From Porphyromonas pasteri (GTDB lineage: Bacteria; Bacteroidota; Bacteroidia; Bacteroidales; Porphyromonadaceae): 64,000 bases of DNA. Positions 36,047-45,603 of this stretch are shown here, one piece after another. The stretch covers positions 310,001-374,000 of the forward strand of contig NZ_BMPU01000001.1 in NCBI RefSeq assembly GCF_014647755.1, in the 5' to 3' direction. The notes under the pieces were generated by a model. The model saw nothing but the letters and a program-made list of their open reading frames with translations. It was not told the DNA's origin and searched no databases. Both the position numbers and the translations under genes were made by a program. Every line of letters starts with the position of its first letter. Position 1 is the first letter of the stretch.

Positions 36047-37357
36047 TTAGAGGCGGGAGATACGTGCTCCAAGAGCATTCAGGCGGGCTGCGATGTCTTG
36101 ATAGCCACGGTCGATCTGCTCAATATTATTGATCGTGCTGGTACCCTCTGCACTCATCGCTGCGATGAGCAGGGCGATACCTGCGCGGATGTCAGGAGAG
36201 GTCATCTTCGTAGCGCGTAGCTGGTGCGACTGACCGAGACCGATGACGACGGCACGGTGGGGGTCACAGAGCATGATCTGAGCACCCATATCAATGAGCT
36301 TGTCTACGAAGAAGAGTCGGCTCTCGAACATCTTCTGATGGATGAGTACGCTACCCTTAGCCTGGGTGGCTGTGACGAGGAAGACGCTCAGAAGGTCTGG
36401 CGTCAGCCCAGGCCATGGAGCATCTGCTATGGTCAAGATAGAGCCGTCCATGAAGGTGTCGATCTCGTAGCCGTTGGGGTGGCGGGGGATGAAGAGGTCA
36501 TCACCCTGCTCCTCGATCGTGATACCCAGACGGCGGAAGGCCTGTGGGATAATGCCGAGGTCGGGGATGCTGACGTTGGTGATGCGCAGCTCCGAGTTCG
36601 TCATAGCTGCCATACCGATGAAGCTCCCGATCTCGATCATGTCGGGGAGCATGGTATGCTCTGCGCCATGGAGCTCCTTCACGCCCTGGATCGTGAGGCG
36701 GTTGGAGCCGATACCTTCGATCTGTGCACCCATACGCACCAGGAGCTTGGAGAGCTGCTGGAGGTAAGGCTCGCATGCTGCGTTGTAGATCGTCGTCGAC
36801 CCTTCGGCAAGAGCTGCTGCCATGAGGATGTTCGCCGTACCCGTGACGGAGGCTTCATCGAGGAGCATGTACTTCCCCTGAAGCTTCTTAGCCTCGAGGA
36901 TGTAGCTCTTCTTGTCGGAGTCGTAGACGCAGCTTGCACCGAGCTCCTGGAAGCCGATGAGGTGTGTGTCCAGACGGCGACGGCCGATCTTGTCGCCCCC
37001 AGGCTTGGGGAAGATAGCATAGCCAAAGCGCCCAAGCAGAGCCCCTGCCATGAGGATGGATCCGCGCAGTGCTCGTGAGCGACTGAGGAACTCCTCACTG
37101 TGTAGATAGTCGATGTTGACTTCGTCAGCCTGGAAGGTGTAGCTACCCTCGTCATTGAGGCGCGTCACCTTCACGCCGATGTGGCGCAGTAGGTCGATGA
37201 GGTTGTTTACATCGAGGATGTTGGGGATGTTGTGGATCGTCACGACCTCAGGGGTGAGGAGGACAGCGGAGATGATCTGGAGCGCTTCGTTCTTTGCGCC
37301 TTGGGGGCGGATGCTACCCTGCAGGGAATAGCCGCCTTCAATTACGTAGGATGCCAT
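36047..37357 (-). CDS. murA: UDP-N-acetylglucosamine 1-carboxyvinyltransferase
   Basis: 436 residues. First committed step of peptidoglycan synthesis: enolpyruvyl transfer from PEP to UDP-GlcNAc. The inside-out alpha/beta barrel repeats are recognisable (QGAKNEALQIISA at 19-31, GTANILMAAALAEG). In the flexible catalytic loop, PGGDKIGRRRLDTHLIG, Asp122 stands where most bacteria have the fosfomycin-reactive Cys (Cys115 of E. coli). Asp at this position is known to give natural fosfomycin insensitivity in mycobacteria and chlamydiae. Between DUF4290 (upstream) and rimM. Confidence 0.95.
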   Translation of the reverse strand: MASYVIEGGYSLQGSIRPQGAKNEALQIISAVLLTPEVVTIHNIPNILDVNNLIDLLRHIGVKVTRLNDEGSYTFQADEVNIDYLHSEEFLSRSRALRGSILMAGALLGRFGYAIFPKPGGDKIGRRRLDTHLIGFQELGASCVYDSDKKSYILEAKKLQGKYMLLDEASVTGTANILMAAALAEGSTTIYNAACEPYLQQLSKLLVRMGAQIEGIGSNRLTIQGVKELHGAEHTMLPDMIEIGSFIGMAAMTNSELRITNVSIPDLGIIPQAFRRLGITIEEQGDDLFIPRHPNGYEIDTFMDGSILTIADAPWPGLTPDLLSVFLVTATQAKGSVLIHQKMFESRLFFVDKLIDMGAQIMLCDPHRAVVIGLGQSHQLRATKMTSPDIRAGIALLIAAMSAEGTSTINNIEQIDRGYQDIAARLNALGARISRL

Positions 37358-37385
37358 GTAGTAGTGAGTGGTACCGGAGCTTGAA

Positions 37386-37994
37386 TTATTTCTTCTTGGC
37401 CTTCTTGCTGTTGAGAGGCTTCTGGAGCTTACCTGGTTTGTCTATTGTGTTAGGATTGATGTTGAGCTTGCAGTTCTCAGGGGTGAGGAGGATCTGACCA
37501 TCGGAGAGCTCGAAGAGGTCCTTGAAGATCTTGATATCCTCGACGTTCCCTTGGTTCCACGTCATATAGTCGCGCTTCATCTGCAGTGCGATGAAGTACT
37601 CCGCAGCAGCACGCTCGGGTCCCATCTCCATAGCGCATACACGTTGGATCATGCCTTCGATGAAGTGACCATAGTAGCGGTACTTGATGAAGTGGCCTGG
37701 GTACTCAGGCTTTTGCGTCTCGTGCTGGATCGCCTCCTTGGTGATGGTCCCCTCGGGGTAGTCGACATCGAGCTCAAAGTCGGACATAATAGCGAGGTGA
37801 TCCCAGTAGATGGTCTCCTTGTCAATGCCAGCACCCTTCTCGGGTACGATGGCCTCCATGGAGCGTATGATACTGCGGGCACAAGCATTCCGCTCCTCAC
37901 GATCCGTGATCGTCTTGCAGTGGGCTACCATATTTTGGATATGGCGGCCGTACTCGGGGAGAATGATGGTGGGCAGTTGATTGTTATATTCCAT
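37386..37994 (-). CDS. DUF4290 family protein
   Basis: 202 residues, soluble, helical, with a Lys-rich C-terminus (NSKKAKKK). MEYNNQLPTIILPEYGRHIQNMV (start MEYNNQLPTIILPEYGRHIQ) is the family signature. Its place directly before murA is conserved across Bacteroidota, which suggests a link to cell-wall or ribosome assembly, but no activity is known. Confidence 0.88.
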   Translation of the reverse strand: MEYNNQLPTIILPEYGRHIQNMVAHCKTITDREERNACARSIIRSMEAIVPEKGAGIDKETIYWDHLAIMSDFELDVDYPEGTITKEAIQHETQKPEYPGHFIKYRYYGHFIEGMIQRVCAMEMGPERAAAEYFIALQMKRDYMTWNQGNVEDIKIFKDLFELSDGQILLTPENCKLNINPNTIDKPGKLQKPLNSKKAKKK

Positions 37995-38007
37995 GTAGTG
38001 TGGAGTA

Positions 38008-39354
38008 TTACTTCAGACGAGCCTTGATCGCCTCGGTCTCAGCCTCGAAGCCGGGCTTCTCGAGCAGGGCAAACATATTCTTCTTGTAGGCTTCGACACC
38101 AGGCTGGTTGAAGGGATTGACCTCAAGCATGTAGCCACTGATACCGACGGCCTTCTCAAAGAAGTAGAAGAGCTGCCCGATGTAGTAAGCATCCAGCTTG
38201 GGGAGTACGATGCGGATGTTGGGGACACCACCATCGATGTGTGCGACGCGTACGCCGAGCTCAGCCATTTTATTGACCTCATCGACGCGCTTGCCAGTGA
38301 GATAGTTCAGACCATCGAGGTTGGCTTCGTCTGACTCGATGCGCAGGGTGGTATCGGGCTCAGCGATGCTGACGATCGTCTCGAAGATAGAGCGCTCGCC
38401 TTCCTGGATCCACTGACCCATGGAGTGCAGGTCGGCAGAGAAGTCTACCGAGGCATTGAATATACCCTTGTGATCCTTCCCTTCGCTCTCACCATAGAGC
38501 TGCTTCCACCACTCACCGATATAGTGAAGACGTGGGTGGAAGTTGCCGAGGATCTCGATCTTCTTGCCTGCCTGATAGAGGCTGTTGCGAGCTGCAGCGT
38601 AGAGTGCGGAGGGATTCTCTGCGAAGGGGACGGACTCATCGACAAGTGTCTTCATCTCGCGAGCACCACGGACGAGCTCACGGATATCGAAGCCAGCTAC
38701 GGCGATGGGGAGCAGACCGACGGGGGTCAGTACAGAGAAACGACCACCGATGTCATTGGGGATGATGAAGGTCTTATAGCCCTCCTTGTCTGCGAGAGTG
38801 CGCAGGGCGCCACGCGCCTTGTCGGTGACGGCAATGATGCGCTCGCGAGCTTCTTCGCGTCCTACCTGCTCTTCGAGGAGTGACTTGAGGATGCGGAAGG
38901 CGATAGCGGGCTCAGTCGTCGTACCGCTCTTGGAGATATTGATCAGACCGAAGCGTTTGTCACGGAGGAAGGCTACGAGCTCACTGAGGTAGTCCTCACC
39001 GATGTTGTGCCCAGCGAAGATCACCTGAGGAGCGGTGTGCTTCGTCTGATAGGCTTCGAAGGATGGGGTGAGTGCTTCGATGACAGCGCGTGCACCGAGG
39101 TAGCTCCCACCGATGCCGATGCTCACGACATAGTCGCAGCGCTCTTGCAGTCCACGGGCAGCCTCTTCGATGGATGAGAGTTGCTCTTCGCTGATCTCAC
39201 AGGGAAGGTTGATCCACCCTAAGAAGTCATTACCCAGCCCTGTGCCAGCGTGGAGCTGCTGTTGGTACTCGTTACTCTTTTCTTCCCATGCTTGGACACT
39301 CAGGGGGGTGACAGCGGTGTAGATCCCGGAGAGATCTAATGTAAGCGTCTTCAT
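38008..39354 (-). CDS. pgi: Glucose-6-phosphate isomerase
   Basis: 448 residues from the ATG at 39354; the frame is open further upstream but includes the promoter region. [41 protein letters not shown] and [12 protein letters not shown] are the sugar- and phosphate-binding and catalytic segments. It interconverts glucose 6-phosphate and fructose 6-phosphate. It heads the seven-gene run and lies 13 bp before DUF4290. Confidence 0.97.
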   Translation of the reverse strand: MKTLTLDLSGIYTAVTPLSVQAWEEKSNEYQQQLHAGTGLGNDFLGWINLPCEISEEQLSSIEEAARGLQERCDYVVSIGIGGSYLGARAVIEALTPSFEAYQTKHTAPQVIFAGHNIGEDYLSELVAFLRDKRFGLINISKSGTTTEPAIAFRILKSLLEEQVGREEARERIIAVTDKARGALRTLADKEGYKTFIIPNDIGGRFSVLTPVGLLPIAVAGFDIRELVRGAREMKTLVDESVPFAENPSALYAAARNSLYQAGKKIEILGNFHPRLHYIGEWWKQLYGESEGKDHKGIFNASVDFSADLHSMGQWIQEGERSIFETIVSIAEPDTTLRIESDEANLDGLNYLTGKRVDEVNKMAELGVRVAHIDGGVPNIRIVLPKLDAYYIGQLFYFFEKAVGISGYMLEVNPFNQPGVEAYKKNMFALLEKPGFEAETEAIKARLK

Positions 39355-39480
39355 TGTCTCTATACTTAATTCTATGTATTCACAATTTTGTGTATCGCTG
39401 AGGCCTACTTGATGTAAGCTCGCGATGTCTCCTTCTCGTTGGGCCCATGACCTAAGTGGCGGGGACAATATGGATTTATG

Positions 39481-39488
39481 CAAAGATA
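39481..39488 (-). promoter_or_regulatory. -7 promoter box for pgi run
   Basis: Minus strand TATCTTTG, about 127 bp before the pgi start. Confidence 0.55.
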
Positions 39489-39541
39489 TTAAAAAGCCAC
39501 TAAATTATACAGTTGCGTGGTCTATTTCCTGCATGAAAGAA

Positions 39542-39583
39542 GCACCTCCCATGCTCAGTCCTTAGACCAAGTATGGGAGGTGC
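39542..39583 (-). terminator. Hairpin terminator after acyl-CoA synthetase gene
   Basis: GCACCTCCCAT (39542-39552) pairs with ATGGGAGGTGC (39573-39583). Confidence 0.8.
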
Positions 39584-39623
39584 GATTATCTCGCCTCCGA
39601 GGCGGGAGCGGTGGATGTCGCTC

Positions 39624-41303
39624 CTACTTATATAGGTAGCGGCGAATGCTCTGCTTGGGAGTCTTCTCGAAGGGTTCGGTACGCAGCTCGAAGCGCTGGA
39701 TCTTCTCGTAGCTACCGACCTGCTCGTTGAGAGCAGCGCGCTGGCTCTGGATAGCCTCCCATGCTTCGTCCAGCGTGATACCGGCCTGCTCGATGAGCTG
39801 CATGTTGGGGACGATGAGTGCCTCCAGCTTCCCCTCGCGCATCAGTACGAGGCTTTCCTGCACGTAGGGGAGCATCCCTATCTTAGCCTCCAGCTCTTCG
39901 GGGTAGATATTCTGCCCGTTGCTGCCGAGTAGCATGGCCTTGGAACGACCACGGATATAGAGGAAGTGGTCGCTATCCATCGTACCGAGGTCACCCGTGC
40001 GCATCCATCCATCTTCGGTGAAGAGTGCTGCCGTCTGCTCGGGGTTCTTATAGTAGCCCATGCAGACATTCTCCCCACGCACCTGGATCTCTCCGATCTC
40101 TCCGATCTCGGAGGCGGTGGCAGAGGGTGTCTGCTCATCATTGAGAGGGGCGATACGCGCCTCCATATAGGGCTCCAGTACGCGACCGCAGGAGCGGAGA
40201 CGCCAATGCTCAGCTTCAATGAAGGAGATGAGTGGTGCACACTCTGTCATGCCATAGCCTACGGTAATGGGGAAGCCAATGCGCTTGAGGAATTCGCCTA
40301 CCTCGGGATTGAGAGCTGCCCCCCCGACGATCACCTGACGGAATGCCCCGCCAAGGCCTTCGGAGAGCTGCTCGCGGATCTTGCGATAGACCACATTGCG
40401 CAGGATGGGCAGGGAGAGCATGAAGCGTACCTTGCGGCTCTTGAGGATGGGCTGAAGCGTATTTTGGTAGATCTTCTCCAGAACAAGAGGTACAGATATG
40501 ATGACCGTAGGGCGCACCTTCTTGAAGGCTACGCCGAGGATCTTGGGCGAAGGGATCTTACCCAGCACGACGACATGGGTACCCGAAGCCATCGCGAGGA
40601 AGAGGTTGATCATACAGCTATAGACATGTGCCATCGGGAGGAAGCACAGTAGGGTCTCTTTCGCACGGATGATATTTCGCTCAATGCAGAAGGCGAGGTT
40701 CCCTGCGAAGTTATTGCCCGAGAGCATGACCCCCTTGCTGAAGCCCGTCGTACCGGAGGTGTAGTTCAGCACGAGAAGCTCTTCATTCGGGGTATGATAG
40801 TAGCTGATATCCTCGGGACGCATACCTGTGGGGTACTGTGCCTTGTGGTTGGCCTTGGCATCGGCGAACTGCTGTACAGCTTCGGGCGTGCCGTGGAGGA
40901 TATGTCCCTCTTGGAAGTCCAGGATCGTAGATACTAAGGGGATGCCCTCTGGGCGCATGTTGCTCCACAGATTGGTATTGATCGCTAAGAGCTTCGACTC
41001 GGAGTGGTCGATGATCTGCATCGCATCAGCAGGAGGGAAGTCCTGCAAGATGGGTACGATCACCGCTCCATAGGTGATGACGGCTATGAAGAAGATCGCC
41101 CATTCGGCAGAGTCCTTGCCCATGAGAGCGACCTTGTCGCCACGCTGTAGCCCTTGGAGTCGGAAGAATTGGTGCCACTCGTCTATGGCTGCGGTCATCT
41201 GTCCGTAGGTATAGGTCTGTCCTTCGTAGTTGGACATCGCGGGCAGATCCCAGTGTTTCTTAAAGCTATCTTCGAAGAAGGATATTAAGTTCTTTGCTAT
41301 CAT
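39624..41303 (-). CDS. AMP-binding long-chain acyl-CoA synthetase-like protein
   Basis: 559 residues from the ATG at 41303; an ATG at 41327 is only 20 bp from the promoter box and adds MGTHPTQE, so either is possible. Adenylate-forming motifs are YTSGTTGFSKGVMLSG, GYGMTECAPL, TGDLG and RGRSKAMLLGSNGQNIYPEELE. It should activate fatty acids with ATP and CoA. The C-terminal domain is complete, ending QSIRRYLYK with the catalytic Lys. Confidence 0.92.
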   Translation of the reverse strand: MIAKNLISFFEDSFKKHWDLPAMSNYEGQTYTYGQMTAAIDEWHQFFRLQGLQRGDKVALMGKDSAEWAIFFIAVITYGAVIVPILQDFPPADAMQIIDHSESKLLAINTNLWSNMRPEGIPLVSTILDFQEGHILHGTPEAVQQFADAKANHKAQYPTGMRPEDISYYHTPNEELLVLNYTSGTTGFSKGVMLSGNNFAGNLAFCIERNIIRAKETLLCFLPMAHVYSCMINLFLAMASGTHVVVLGKIPSPKILGVAFKKVRPTVIISVPLVLEKIYQNTLQPILKSRKVRFMLSLPILRNVVYRKIREQLSEGLGGAFRQVIVGGAALNPEVGEFLKRIGFPITVGYGMTECAPLISFIEAEHWRLRSCGRVLEPYMEARIAPLNDEQTPSATASEIGEIGEIQVRGENVCMGYYKNPEQTAALFTEDGWMRTGDLGTMDSDHFLYIRGRSKAMLLGSNGQNIYPEELEAKIGMLPYVQESLVLMREGKLEALIVPNMQLIEQAGITLDEAWEAIQSQRAALNEQVGSYEKIQRFELRTEPFEKTPKQSIRRYLYK

Positions 41304-41346
41304 TTCTTGAGTGGGGTGAGTCCCCATGTTCCGGTAAACCTTTGGG

Positions 41347-41354
41347 CAAAGGTA
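41347..41354 (-). promoter_or_regulatory. -7 promoter box for acyl-CoA synthetase gene
   Basis: Minus strand TACCTTTG. Confidence 0.6.
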
Positions 41355-41408
41355 CGGCTTTTTGCTTAGACCTGCACACTTCTTCTGATTGTGAGCATGT
41401 ATAAGAGA

Positions 41409-41454
41409 GTAGCCCTCCCCATCACTGCTAAGCAGGGTGATGGGGAGGGCTACT
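41409..41454 (-). terminator. Hairpin terminator after DUF3078 gene
   Basis: AGTAGCCCTCCCCATCAC (41409-41426) pairs perfectly with 41437-41454. Confidence 0.85.
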
Positions 41455-41492
41455 TGGTATAGGGTGGAGGAAGTCTTGCTGAGGACTCCAGC

Positions 41493-42956
41493 TCAGAGGC
41501 GGTAGTTGAAGCCGAAGCTCAGGAGCTCGTTGTACTGGAGATGCTTATTCCAGCCTGGTGCAGGACGCACGGCGTCGTCGTAGCGGAGGTTGAGATTGAG
41601 GCGCGTGGAGAAGAAGCGCGTCAGTGCCATATCCAGCGTGTTCTCCCACTCGGCTTCGACCTGCTGGTAGGAGGTGTTGAAGTAGAAGTGCGAGGTCCAG
41701 GTGAGGTTCATGTTCACGCGCCACTGCCAGTCCGCACGGATCGTGGAGCCGATGCGCTGATACCAGAGCTTGTCGGGGCTCAGACCGTGACGGCCTAAGT
41801 CGATGTGGCTATCCTTCGTTGCACGGAAGGTGTAGGATAGCGGAGCGACGTTGATCGAAAGGTTGAAGGAGCGACCGTAGACTCTCGTTGACTTCATCGA
41901 GTAGTCGTACTTCATCCCGAGCCCCACGTTGATCGTGTACGGAGCGAGGAAGTCGGACTGCAGGCTGTGCTTATTCTCCAGATAGGAGTGGAGGAGCTGT
42001 GTGCGGAGCTCAGCGTCGATGGTATAGTACATCTTGTTCCAAGCCTTCAGACCGTAGTTGGAGTGCAGGCGTAGGAGGTCATCTGCGATGCGGTAGCGAT
42101 GCACGCTATCCTTCTCGGCGCTGTAGACGTTCAGCTTGCTCTCTATCTCGTTGGTCCACTGGACACGCTCGGTGACGTAGCGTAGCCCCAAGTAAGTCCT
42201 CATAAAGAGGTTGAGGTTGGAGGCGCCGCCCTTGTACCAGTTGTCCGAGACATGATTCTGTGAGAACTGTATGCTACTCTCCAGTGCGGGGATCCAGTGG
42301 CGCTGCTGCAGGACCGACAGGTTGAGATCCTGGGGTAGCTGTAAGCCCACCGTGGGGATCTCTCCGGTGTAATTAGAGAGGGCTCGCTCTGTAGACTCAA
42401 AGCTGGGACGTGTCAGCGCAAGGGTCTTGGGCTTGGCTCTGAACTCTCGTCCACCGATACCGTCTCCCGAAGGCAGGATATGCGCGAGCATACGCTGGCG
42501 GAGTCCGTAGCTGTAGCTATTGAGTCCCGAGAGGTCGATAGGAAGGTGCTCTAAGGTCGGGCCTGATGTCGGGGGGAGGAAGCTCAGCTCGGGGGCTGAA
42601 AGCTCAAGGCCAGTGCCCGAGACGGGAGAGAAGTCGAGCAGGCTCTTCGTCGCCTTCTTCCTTAGAGTGGGGCTGATGAAGGGGAGGGTAGACTGGTAGG
42701 GGTTGGTCCCTCCAGCCTGATAGTACTGCAGGAGCTGCTGAGAGAGACTGGGGGCTACGGCGAGAAGCTCCAGGAGGAGAGGCGAAGAGACGGGAGTAGG
42801 GGTATAGTAGTCCGTCCCTTGAGCCACGAGGCTGTCCAGGGCGAAGGCTTGGAGGGCGACCTCGTCGGTCGTAGGCTGTACCTGCTGTGCTGCCAGTCGG
42901 GGAGCCGCGAGGCTCATACTACCGAGGGTGAGGAGGAGTACGTGTCGTCGTATAAG
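41493..42956 (-). CDS. DUF3078 outer-membrane beta-barrel protein
   Basis: 487 residues from the ATG at 42956; the ATG at 42986 would leave almost no leader after the -7 box at 42996-43003. A signal peptide ends near APRLAAQQ. The second half (from about residue 215) is a run of amphipathic strands starting with the DUF3078 hallmark NHVSDNWYKGGASNLNLF and ending FGFNYRL, fitting an outer-membrane barrel. The first half is low-complexity and poorly conserved by eye. Function unknown. Confidence 0.87.
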   Translation of the reverse strand, partial: LIRRHVLLLTLGSMSLAAPRLAAQQVQPTTDEVALQAFALDSLVAQGTDYYTPTPVSSPLLLELLAVAPSLSQQLLQYYQAGGTNPYQSTLPFISPTLRKKATKSLLDFSPVSGTGLELSAPELSFLPPTSGPTLEHLPIDLSGLNSYSYGLRQRMLAHILPSGDGIGGREFRAKPKTLALTRPSFESTERALSNYTGEIPTVGLQLPQDLNLSVLQQRHWIPALESSIQFSQNHVSDNWYKGGASNLNLFMRTYLGLRYVTERVQWTNEIESKLNVYSAEKDSVHRYRIADDLLRLHSNYGLKAWNKMYYTIDAELRTQLLHSYLENKHSLQSDFLAPYTINVGLGMKYDYSMKSTRVYGRSFNLSINVAPLSYTFRATKDSHIDLGRHGLSPDKLWYQRIGSTIRADWQWRVNMNLTWTSHFYFNTSYQQVEAEWENTLDMALTRFFSTRLNLNLRYDDAVRPAPGWNKHLQYNELLSFGFNYRL

Positions 42957-42995
42957 CATTGTCTTCGTAGCATTGTCGCTCTTCATCGAGCGCTA

Positions 42996-43003
42996 CAAAG
43001 GTA
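42996..43003 (-). promoter_or_regulatory. -7 promoter box for DUF3078 gene
   Basis: Minus strand TACCTTTG, 39 bp before the ATG at 42956. Confidence 0.6.
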
Positions 43004-43266
43004 GTATAAGACGGGGTAATATCGCTATGCGCGCGTGTCCAAGGTGTTTAAGCCGAGGCGAATTGAGGGGAAGGACTTGGCAGGGTCTAAGGAAAGGGGG
43101 CTGCTTTCGTTGGACTTTGCCCTTGCAAGGAGCGGAGAATAGGCTTCTTTTATTACGGGGGGAGGCCCTGCTTCTTCTCAGATAAAACCGTATTACTTCT
43201 CAGAAAAACTTCGGATTCGTCTCGGATAAAGTTGCCAAGCCATCGAAGAAAACCTTCGCCTTCGCC

Positions 43267-43339
43267 CGACGGCTTATGCGCCGTCGGCCGTCGGCCAGCT
43301 GTGTTTCGCTCGACGGCGAGTGAGACGTCGAGCGACGGC
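43267..43339. repeat. Short phased array of CGACGGC units at 22-bp period
   Basis: CGACGGC starts at 43267, 43311 and 43333, and CGTCGGC at 43289, so four units are exactly 22 bp apart. Inverted GCCGTCG copies at 43280 and 43287 let the segment fold into hairpins. G+C is far above the flanking sequence. Confidence 0.75.
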
Positions 43340-43499
43340 GTGACTTTTTCTCAGTGCTTTCCTGATTTTTCGCAAGATACATTTGAAGTATATCTATTGC
43401 CGCGAGCAACTTTTCTTCAGATGCTACGGCTGCCAACCGCTATGCCTTCGCCCCTCAACGAACCGAACTGTCGGCCTGGCCTTTGCCCCAGGGATTCAT

Positions 43500-43507
43500 T
43501 ATCTTTG
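43500..43507 (+). promoter_or_regulatory. -7 promoter box for gamma carbonic anhydrase gene
   Basis: TATCTTTG, 28 bp before the ATG. Confidence 0.7.
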
Positions 43508-43534
43508 CGTAGCTAAGCAATAACAATAAGCATC

Positions 43535-44062
43535 ATGGCATTCATACAGACTGTACGAGGCATCGCGCCTCAGATCGGTGAGGACTGCTTCCTCGCTGTC
43601 AACGCTACCATCGTCGGAGATGTCGTCCTCGGGAAGGGCTGCAGTATCTGGTTCAACTCCGTCCTCCGCGGTGACGTCAATTCCATCCACATCGGCAACA
43701 ACGTCAATATCCAGGACGGCTCCGTCCTACACACCCTCTATCAGAAGTCCACCATCGAGATCGGCGACAATGTCTCTGTCGGGCACAATGTCACGCTCCA
43801 CGGCTGCCATATCCGTGACTATGCCCTCATCGGCATGGGATCCGTCGTGATGGATGATGTCGTCGTCGGCGAAGGAGCTATCGTAGCTGCGGGCTCGGTC
43901 GTCCTATCCAAGACCATCATCGAGCCCTACACCCTCTGGGCTGGTGTACCTGCCAAGTTCGTCAAGAAGGTCTCCCCCGAGCAGGGGCGTGAGCTGAATG
44001 AGCGTATCGCCAACAATTACCAGATGTACGCCTCGTGGTTCGACAAGGAAGAGAACCCCTAA
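43535..44062 (+). CDS. Gamma carbonic anhydrase family protein
   Basis: 175 residues with hexapeptide left-handed beta-helix repeats (for example VVLGKGCSIWFNSVLRGDV, IHIGNNVNIQDGSVLH, IEIGDNVSVGHNVTLHGC). Zinc-ligand histidines are visible in SVLH and GHNVTLH. The family includes carbonic anhydrases and many members of unproved activity (YrdA/PaaY type). The next gene starts 36 bp later and may be co-transcribed. Confidence 0.92.
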   Translation: MAFIQTVRGIAPQIGEDCFLAVNATIVGDVVLGKGCSIWFNSVLRGDVNSIHIGNNVNIQDGSVLHTLYQKSTIEIGDNVSVGHNVTLHGCHIRDYALIGMGSVVMDDVVVGEGAIVAAGSVVLSKTIIEPYTLWAGVPAKFVKKVSPEQGRELNERIANNYQMYASWFDKEENP

Positions 44063-44097
44063 CCTCGCATACTTCATATATAATTATAATAAGACCT

Positions 44098-45516
44098 ATG
44101 AAATCAGTCCTAACGACTTCATTAGCGCTTATCCTGAGCTTCGGGGCCTCTACGGCTGTGCTTCATGCCCAGAGCTCCAAGGACGGTGCTATCACCCCCA
44201 AGCTCCTCGAGGAGCTTCGTCAGAGTGAGCCTAAGTCCTCTACCGAGAAGGCACTCCACAACGCCATCGCCGTACAAGGGATGCAGGACTTCTTCATCAA
44301 CAATCAGCGCCCACGCTCGATCGAAGACAAGTTCTCCATCGAGGTACAGAGCTCCGGCATCACCGACCAGAAGCAAAGTGGACGCTGCTGGCTCTTCACG
44401 GGGCTCAATGTCCTCCGTGCTCAGCTGATGACTCGCGAGAAGTCAGGTACCTTCTTCTTCTCGCAGAACTACTCCTTCTTCTGGGACCAGCTGGAGAAGT
44501 CCAACCTCTTCCTCGAAGGGATCATCGAGACGCGCAAGCTCCCTATCAACGATGCGAAGGTAGAGTGGCTCTTCAAGAACCCCATCAATGACGGTGGCCA
44601 GTTCACGGGGATCTCCGACAACCTCTATAAGTATGGTGTCGTACCCGCTGAGATCATGCCCGAGACCGCCTCGAGTAGCAATACCAAGCTGCTGGGCAAG
44701 ATGCTTGCACGCACGCTTCGTCAGACGGGGATCCAGCTGCGTAAGGCTTCCGAGAAGGGCGAATCACTCGCTCAGCTTCGCAAGCGCAAGGAGGAAGGTC
44801 TGAAGAAGGTCTATCGTCTGCTGAGCCTCAACCTCGGTGTGCCTCCGACTTCCTTCACCTATACGCTGAAGGATAAGGACGGCAAGGTGATCTCTACCGA
44901 GACCTATACGCCTCAGTCCTTCTATGAGCGCTTCGTCGGTGCTGACCTCCGTGGCCAATTCGTCATGCTGATGAATGACCCCTCTCGTCCTTACTACAAG
45001 GTCTATGAGATCGAGTACGACCGCCACGCTTATGATGGGAAGAACTGGACATATGTGAACCTTCCCATGGATGAGATCAAACAGATGGCTATCGCTTCGC
45101 TCAAGGACAATACGATGATGTACTACTCCTGCGACGTCGGCCGTGAGCTGGATCGCTCGCAGGGTATTGCTGCTCTTGATAACTACGATTACGCTTCGCT
45201 CCTCGGCTATCCCTTCGATATGGATAAGGCTGAGCGCATCCAGACCTTCGATAGTGGCTCGACGCATGCCATGACCCTCAAAGCCGTAGACCTCGATGCT
45301 TCGGGTAAGCCTGTGAAGTGGAAGGTCGAGAATAGCTGGGGTGAGAAAACGGGTGTCAAGGGTCATATCATCATGACCGATGCGTGGTTCGATGCCTATA
45401 CCTTCCGTCTTGTAGTGAACAAGAAGTACGCTACGCAGAAGGTGCTTGACCTCTTGAAGACGAAGCCCGTGCAGCTCCCCGCTTGGGACCCCATGTTCGC
45501 TCCTGATGCTCCCTAA
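44098..45516 (+). CDS. Exported C1B cysteine peptidase (aminopeptidase C/bleomycin hydrolase family)
   Basis: 472 residues from the ATG at 44098, which gives a signal peptide ending AVLHAQ; an earlier in-frame start at 44035 lies inside the preceding gene. The active site is DQKQSGRCWLFTG (Gln and nucleophilic Cys), with STHAMTLKAV (His) and VENSWGEKTGVKG (Asn). Most PepC enzymes are cytosolic; the signal peptide here implies work in the periplasm or outside, trimming peptides for an amino-acid fermenter. Confidence 0.93.
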   Translation: MKSVLTTSLALILSFGASTAVLHAQSSKDGAITPKLLEELRQSEPKSSTEKALHNAIAVQGMQDFFINNQRPRSIEDKFSIEVQSSGITDQKQSGRCWLFTGLNVLRAQLMTREKSGTFFFSQNYSFFWDQLEKSNLFLEGIIETRKLPINDAKVEWLFKNPINDGGQFTGISDNLYKYGVVPAEIMPETASSSNTKLLGKMLARTLRQTGIQLRKASEKGESLAQLRKRKEEGLKKVYRLLSLNLGVPPTSFTYTLKDKDGKVISTETYTPQSFYERFVGADLRGQFVMLMNDPSRPYYKVYEIEYDRHAYDGKNWTYVNLPMDEIKQMAIASLKDNTMMYYSCDVGRELDRSQGIAALDNYDYASLLGYPFDMDKAERIQTFDSGSTHAMTLKAVDLDASGKPVKWKVENSWGEKTGVKGHIIMTDAWFDAYTFRLVVNKKYATQKVLDLLKTKPVQLPAWDPMFAPDAP

Positions 45517-45540
45517 GCTCTCGTATGGACATAATATATA

Positions 45541-45585
45541 AAGCAGCGCCCCCTTAGCCACGAGCTGAGGGGGCGCTGCTTTGTT
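45541..45585. terminator. Bidirectional terminator between peptidase gene and aroA
   Basis: An 18-bp stem (45541-45558 with 45564-45581, one G-T pair) followed by T-rich sequence, between convergent genes. Confidence 0.9.
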
Positions 45586-45603
45586 TGTCCTTGCCTACCT
45601 CCT

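Larger units (their letters stand above)
43004..43534. other. Intergenic region upstream of gamma carbonic anhydrase gene
   Basis: About 530 bp. Open frames on both strands (43200-43436 minus, 43232-43516 plus) overlap each other and have no family look, so I do not call them. It contains a phased CGACGGC array (43267-43339) and the -7 box at 43500-43507. Confidence 0.6.

Noticed and set aside
43200-43516. Overlapping small frames on both strands before the carbonic anhydrase gene
   Set aside because: They arise from the G+C-rich repeat, overlap each other and run into the promoter box.
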